Of a stretch of 43,727 nt of DNA, positions 40,212-43,727 are shown in pieces (within the stretch, counting starts at the first letter, position 1; every line of letters starts with the position of its first letter). Source of the stretch: an uncultured bacterium (GTDB taxonomy: Bacteria; Bacteroidota; Ignavibacteria; Kapaibacteriales; UBA4661). The translations under genes were made by a program, and so were the position numbers. The stretch lies in the NCBI GenBank assembly GCA_937899715.1, contig CALCNX010000040.1, positions 1 to 43,727 of the forward strand. Direction: 5' to 3'. Below the pieces are notes generated by a model. It saw nothing but the letters and a program-made list of their open reading frames with translations, made no database searches and had not been told where the DNA came from.

Positions 40212-43200
40212 TCACCGCGCAATAATCGCAAATTCCGTCCGCCTGTTTTTCTGTCTGTCGTCTTCGGTGTCGTTCGTGGCGACAGGTTGCGATAAACCTA
40301 AACCCTTCGAGCGCAGGCGCTCCGGCTTTACGCCGCGCTCCACAAGTGCCTGCACAACAGCCGCTGCACGGAGTTCCGAAAGACGTTGATTAAATTCCTC
40401 ACCACCAATGTTGTCGGTGTGTCCCCGGACTTCGATTTTAATGCGCGGCGCATTCAGCATTGCCCCCGCGATTGCATCAAGCATTGGTGCAGATTCGGGA
40501 CGGACTTCTGCTTTCCTATAATCAAAATATATTTTGGTGGTGGCAAAAACGGTGTTCAGTGTGTCGAACATATTGAAAAGCGATTTATCAATCTCAAATG
40601 TTGCTATCTTGTCGCCGCGCTTGTTTCCATTCTTATCTAAGCCGTTCCGATTGAAGCCGCCCGCGTCGTAACCATTTCTATCAAAGCCGTTTCGATTGAA
40701 GCCATTTCGTGCAAAACCGTCTCTGCCAAAACCATTACGGTCGAAACCATTGCCATCGTAATTTGTTCCGTTGCGGTGTTTGCCGTTGCGGTCGAAGCCG
40801 CTACGATTGAAGCTATTTTTGTCAAAGCCATTTTTATCATAGCCAAAGTCGTCGAAGCTCCCGCCAGACCTATGCTTGCCGTTACGGTCAAACCCATTGC
40901 GGTCAAAGCCGTTTTTATCAAAGCCGCTTATATCGTAGCCATCGCCGTCAAAACCGCTTCCCGACTTGTGCTTGCCGTTACGGTCGAAGCCATTGCGATT
41001 AAAACCATTTTTATCATACCCGCTTTTATCAAAACCTGAGCGGTCAAAGCCGTTTTTATCCAGCCCGTTTCGATTGAATCCATTGCCATCAAAGCCGCTC
41101 CCGTTCTTGTGTTTGCCGTTAATATCGAAACCTGAGCGGTCAAAGCCGTTGCGGTCGTAGCCACTTCCGTTGAATCCGTTACGGTCATAACCATTTTTGT
41201 CAAAACCGTTTTTGTCGGATCCATTGCCATCAAAGCCGCTTCCTGACTTGTAATTACCATTTTTATCAAATCCATTACTATCGAAACCATTTTTATCAAA
41301 TCCATTTTTGTCGAAGCCATTACGGTCAAAACCGTTTTTATCAAAGCCGTTTTTATCAAATCCATTACCGTCAAAGCCGCTTCCCGTCAAATGCTTGCCG
41401 TTCTTGTCAAAGCCATTGCGGTCGAAGCCGTCTTGGTTAAAACCGAATTTGTCAAAGCCATTGCCGTCAAATTCTTTGCCTAGAACGTGGTTACCGTTTT
41501 TGTCAAAGCCATTACGGTTATAGCCATTTTTGTCAAAACCGTTTTTATCGAACCCATTGCCGTCAAAGCGGCTTCCGTTCTTGTTGTAGCCACTTTTGTC
41601 GAAGCCGTTGCCATTGTAGCCGTTTTTGTCAAAACCGTTTTTATCGAACCCATTGCGGTCATAGCCATTGCGGTCGTAGCCATTACTTCCAAATCCATTA
41701 CGGTCGTAGCCGTTTTTGTCCAGCCCGTTTTTGTCGTACCCACTGCTGTTGTAGCCATTTTTGTCAAAGCCGTTTTTATCATAGCCGTCGCGGTCAAAAC
41801 CATTCTTATCGAAGCCATTTTTGTCAAAGCCGTCTTTATCAAAACCACTGGATTTGAAGCCATTTTTATCCTTACCATTGCGGTCATAGCCCGATTTATC
41901 AAAGCCATTTTTATCGTAACCGTCCTTGTCCATGCCGTCGGCGGCGAAGCGTGTCCCGTTCTTGTGTTTGCCGTTTTTATCAAAACCGTTTTTGTCGTAC
42001 CCATCTTTGTCTAGCCCGTTTTTATCCAGCCCGCTTTTGGTGCGTCCATTTTTATCAAAGCCATCGGGGTCAAAGCCATTGCGGTCGAAACCATTACGGT
42101 CGAAACCATTAATATCAAAACCATCTTTGTCGAAGCCGTCTGCATCGAAGCCAAGTTCACCTGTGCCGCGTCCGTTGAGCGCTATCTTCACGCGGCTGCG
42201 CCCCGCAAAGGGTGTAGGCGAGTAGGTAATCTTGTAGAAATTGCGCAGACTCTCGTAAATGTCCTTGAATACCGCCCCAAATTCCGACTTCGACCGTACA
42301 TGATAATACTTCCCGCCCGTGTACTGCGCCAGTGCCTTCAATGTCGAATCATTCACATACCCAAATCCCACCGGAAATATCCGCACATTGTGCGCCCGTG
42401 CGTAAGCGTACAGCTCCGCATCCGTCGTCTTCGAGGCGTTGTCCTCTCCATCGGTGAAGAGCACCAATGCTCGTGGCGTGTCCTTGTTCGTCGTCTTCAA
42501 AAGGTCAATGGATTCCTTCATCGCGTCGTAGAGTGCCGTGTAGAGTCCATAACCCTTCAGGTCTCGATTTTGTAAGGCGCTGTCCAACTGGCGCAGGTCG
42601 GCAGTGAGCTTACGTTCCACCGTGATTTTCTTATCGAACTTCGCAATGGCGATGCGGTCATTGGGGTACTTCATCTTGACGAACATTCGGGCTGCATCCA
42701 GCAGATATTCAATCGCACCTGCCATCGAGCCACCGTGGTCAAGCGTGAGCGCGAGGGCATAGGTCATCGAATCAAGGTCGCCATACTCGCGGACGACGTA
42801 CTCTTTGACTTCGACGGTATCACCACCGAGGAATTGAGTGATACCCGTCCAGTAGCGTTTGTATGTTCCTTCGCCTTTGTAGTATGGGTCAGCCATACCG
42901 GAGATGAAGTTACCGGAAGAGTCGAGGACACGAGCGAAGACGCGGACTTCTTTGGGATAGTCTTCGGATTCGACTTTCCAGACATCAAGGACTAAGCCAT
43001 CGGGGTCGGTGACGGCGGATATATTTTTCTTCCCGGTGATGTAGAGCGGGCGTTTTTGGGTAGAATCCTCGGCAGCACTGTCGGCATTGAGGGCAAACTC
43101 ACGGGTACGAGATGAACCACACGAACTGAGGAGAGTGAGTGCGACGAGGAATGAAGAATACAAAAGGCTTGTGAGCAAGATGATATGCGGCTTGCGCAAG

Positions 43201-43214
43201 AAGGACGTTTTCAT
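40212..43214 (-). CDS. lipoprotein with VWA-like domain, ~510-residue pentapeptide array and OmpA domain, paralogue B
   Basis: 1,000 residues from MKTSFLRKPH, with lipobox LLSSC (Cys32). Residues about 40-340 match paralogue A essentially residue for residue (beta-sandwich plus VWA-like domain with the same DHGGS variant). Residues about 353-864 are roughly a hundred copies of a five-residue unit, consensus G-F/Y-D-K/R-N (e.g. GFDKNGFDRNGYDKNG), a 15-base repeat in DNA. Nearly every 40-60 residues a G-K-H-K-N unit and a two-residue slip (GS, GK or GT) break the register. Residues about 880-1000 are an OmpA domain nearly identical to A. It is probably a long surface or periplasmic spacer between two functional ends. 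The array could bind Ca2+ (D-x-N-G-x-D resembles EF-hand or thrombospondin-3 loops) or fold as a pentapeptide-like coil; neither is shown. Function unknown. Confidence 0.9.
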   Translation of the reverse strand: MKTSFLRKPHIILLTSLLYSSFLVALTLLSSCGSSRTREFALNADSAAEDSTQKRPLYITGKKNISAVTDPDGLVLDVWKVESEDYPKEVRVFARVLDSSGNFISGMADPYYKGEGTYKRYWTGITQFLGGDTVEVKEYVVREYGDLDSMTYALALTLDHGGSMAGAIEYLLDAARMFVKMKYPNDRIAIAKFDKKITVERKLTADLRQLDSALQNRDLKGYGLYTALYDAMKESIDLLKTTNKDTPRALVLFTDGEDNASKTTDAELYAYARAHNVRIFPVGFGYVNDSTLKALAQYTGGKYYHVRSKSEFGAVFKDIYESLRNFYKITYSPTPFAGRSRVKIALNGRGTGELGFDADGFDKDGFDINGFDRNGFDRNGFDPDGFDKNGRTKSGLDKNGLDKDGYDKNGFDKNGKHKNGTRFAADGMDKDGYDKNGFDKSGYDRNGKDKNGFKSSGFDKDGFDKNGFDKNGFDRDGYDKNGFDKNGYNSSGYDKNGLDKNGYDRNGFGSNGYDRNGYDRNGFDKNGFDKNGYNGNGFDKSGYNKNGSRFDGNGFDKNGFDKNGYNRNGFDKNGNHVLGKEFDGNGFDKFGFNQDGFDRNGFDKNGKHLTGSGFDGNGFDKNGFDKNGFDRNGFDKNGFDKNGFDSNGFDKNGNYKSGSGFDGNGSDKNGFDKNGYDRNGFNGSGYDRNGFDRSGFDINGKHKNGSGFDGNGFNRNGLDKNGFDRSGFDKSGYDKNGFNRNGFDRNGKHKSGSGFDGDGYDISGFDKNGFDRNGFDRNGKHRSGGSFDDFGYDKNGFDKNSFNRSGFDRNGKHRNGTNYDGNGFDRNGFGRDGFARNGFNRNGFDRNGYDAGGFNRNGLDKNGNKRGDKIATFEIDKSLFNMFDTLNTVFATTKIYFDYRKAEVRPESAPMLDAIAGAMLNAPRIKIEVRGHTDNIGGEEFNQRLSELRAAAVVQALVERGVKPERLRSKGLGLSQPVATNDTEDDRQKNRRTEFAIIAR
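40622..42157 (-). repeat. 15-base/pentapeptide tandem repeat array (about 100 units)
   Basis: In-frame repeat coding G-[FY]-D-[KR]-[ND]. Codons vary between units (third-base changes and a few substitutions such as FNRNG, YNSSG, LDKNG, FGSNG), so the array is old enough to have diverged, not a fresh slippage tract. Because the period is a multiple of three, other frames stay open over the region; only the minus-strand frame in phase with VWA and OmpA is credible. Confidence 0.95.
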
Positions 43215-43297
43215 AGCGAATGAAATCGTTGGAGAAAAACAAACAAAGTGGCGCAAGTGCTTTCGATAGGCAGAGAGCGATATGTAAGAAAAAGTGT

Positions 43298-43727
43298 TTA
43301 CCGCACCTTCACACCAAAGGTCATCCCCTCGGCAATAGGCAGTAATGAGGCTTGTAATTGTGGATGAGCGGCGATAGCTGCATTGAAGGTACGCAGCGCT
43401 TGAACAGTTTTATCTGTCGTGGTGCTGTCCGCGATGTTGCCCCATGCAAGCGTGTTATCGCCGGCGACTGTACCGCCCATGCGCAGAAGTGGGAGCGTGA
43501 GGTCGAGATAGCGGGTATATCCCACTTTATCAGCATCAATAAAGACGAAATCGAAAAGTTCGCCAGCAGGAAATTCATGGGAGAGTTCTTGTAAAAGCTG
43601 CGCGGCATCGCCCGTGCGAACTTCAACCACTGCTTCCAAACCTGCTTCAGATACTTTGCGCCGCACAAATTCCGCGTGAACGGGATTGTATTCCAGTGTG
43701 AGCAAGTGAGCGCCTTCGGGCAGCACC
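43298..43727 (-). CDS. class I SAM-dependent O-methyltransferase (family 3), 5'-truncated by window edge
   Basis: The frame runs off the right edge; about 143 C-terminal residues are present. LEYNPVHAEFVRRKVSEAGL, then VEVRTGDAAQLLQEL, LFDFVFIDADKVGYTRYLDLTLPLLRMGGTVAGDNTLAWGNI are the landmark motifs of the caffeoyl-CoA/TrmR-like O-methyltransferase group (DFVFIDADK...Y, GGxxxxDN). The SAM-binding loop would lie upstream. Bacterial members methylate tRNA (5-carboxymethoxyuridine) or small catechols; not separable here. The gene ends 83 bases before paralogue B's start, same strand. Confidence 0.88.
   Translation of the reverse strand, partial: VLPEGAHLLTLEYNPVHAEFVRRKVSEAGLEAVVEVRTGDAAQLLQELSHEFPAGELFDFVFIDADKVGYTRYLDLTLPLLRMGGTVAGDNTLAWGNIADSTTTDKTVQALRTFNAAIAAHPQLQASLLPIAEGMTFGVKVR

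Noticed and set aside
40622..42157. CRISPR array
   Set aside because: Repeats are 15 bases, in frame and contiguous, without unique spacers, and are plainly coding.
41480..42225. Long open frames on both strands inside the pentapeptide array, rich in K-P-L-x-S or V/A/I/F
   Set aside because: They arise because a 15-base repeat keeps other frames open. Only the frame continuous with the VWA and OmpA domains has domain support.

Overview
The window looks like chromosome from a Bacteroidota-related lineage in the Bacteroidota/Chlorobiota/Ignavibacteriota/Kapabacteria neighbourhood. This is inferred from four things seen here. Two secreted proteins end in type IX secretion (T9SS) C-terminal sorting domains. 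Start codons mostly lack Shine-Dalgarno sequences. Several promoters read CTTG (or TTGG), about 20 bases, then TAnnTTTG, the Bacteroidota sigma type. Isoprenoids come from the MEP route (dxr). No phage or conjugative genes were seen; mobile DNA is limited to IS5-like remnants and short palindromic elements.

Layout: 1-6.7 kb holds two large VPS10/sortilin-type propeller proteins (the first cut by the window edge) flanking a DUF4149 membrane protein. 6.8-9.7 kb carries type 2 IPP isomerase, a family 2 glycosyltransferase and a FabL-like enoyl-ACP reductase. 9.9-16.1 kb carries two T9SS-exported proteins, an IS5-type transposase relic and an osmoprotectant-type ABC protein with its binding domain fused to its permease. 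16.1-16.9 kb is a gene-free stretch with a palindromic element and a second IS scrap. 16.9-19.1 kb has small accessory genes (DUF1772, beta-barrel, TfoX-N, NTF2-like). 19.2-19.6 kb has tRNA-Arg(UCU) and the SRP RNA, driven by divergent promoters of the same design. 19.8-27.2 kb is mostly plus-strand housekeeping: RNase G, a HEPN pair, a barrel, then dxr, rseP, an FtsL/DivIC-like protein and an RluD-type pseudouridine synthase. 27.2-31.9 kb runs on the minus strand: manC, a metallo-beta-lactamase-fold hydrolase, an SDR, aat and pfkA. 32-38.4 kb: Wzi-like barrel, Gcr-like membrane protein, murQ and a PIG-L deacetylase fusion.

The most unusual part is 38.5-43.2 kb: two tandem paralogous lipoproteins, each with a VWA-like domain and a C-terminal OmpA peptidoglycan-binding domain. 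In one of them about 510 residues of a five-residue repeat (consensus G-F/Y-D-K/R-N) lie between the two domains, broken regularly by a two-residue phase slip. The VWA halves are almost identical in DNA while the OmpA halves have drifted synonymously, which suggests recent duplication or gene conversion. The likely picture is a surface or periplasmic adhesin/spacer anchored in both outer membrane and peptidoglycan; its function is unknown. The window ends inside an O-methyltransferase gene.
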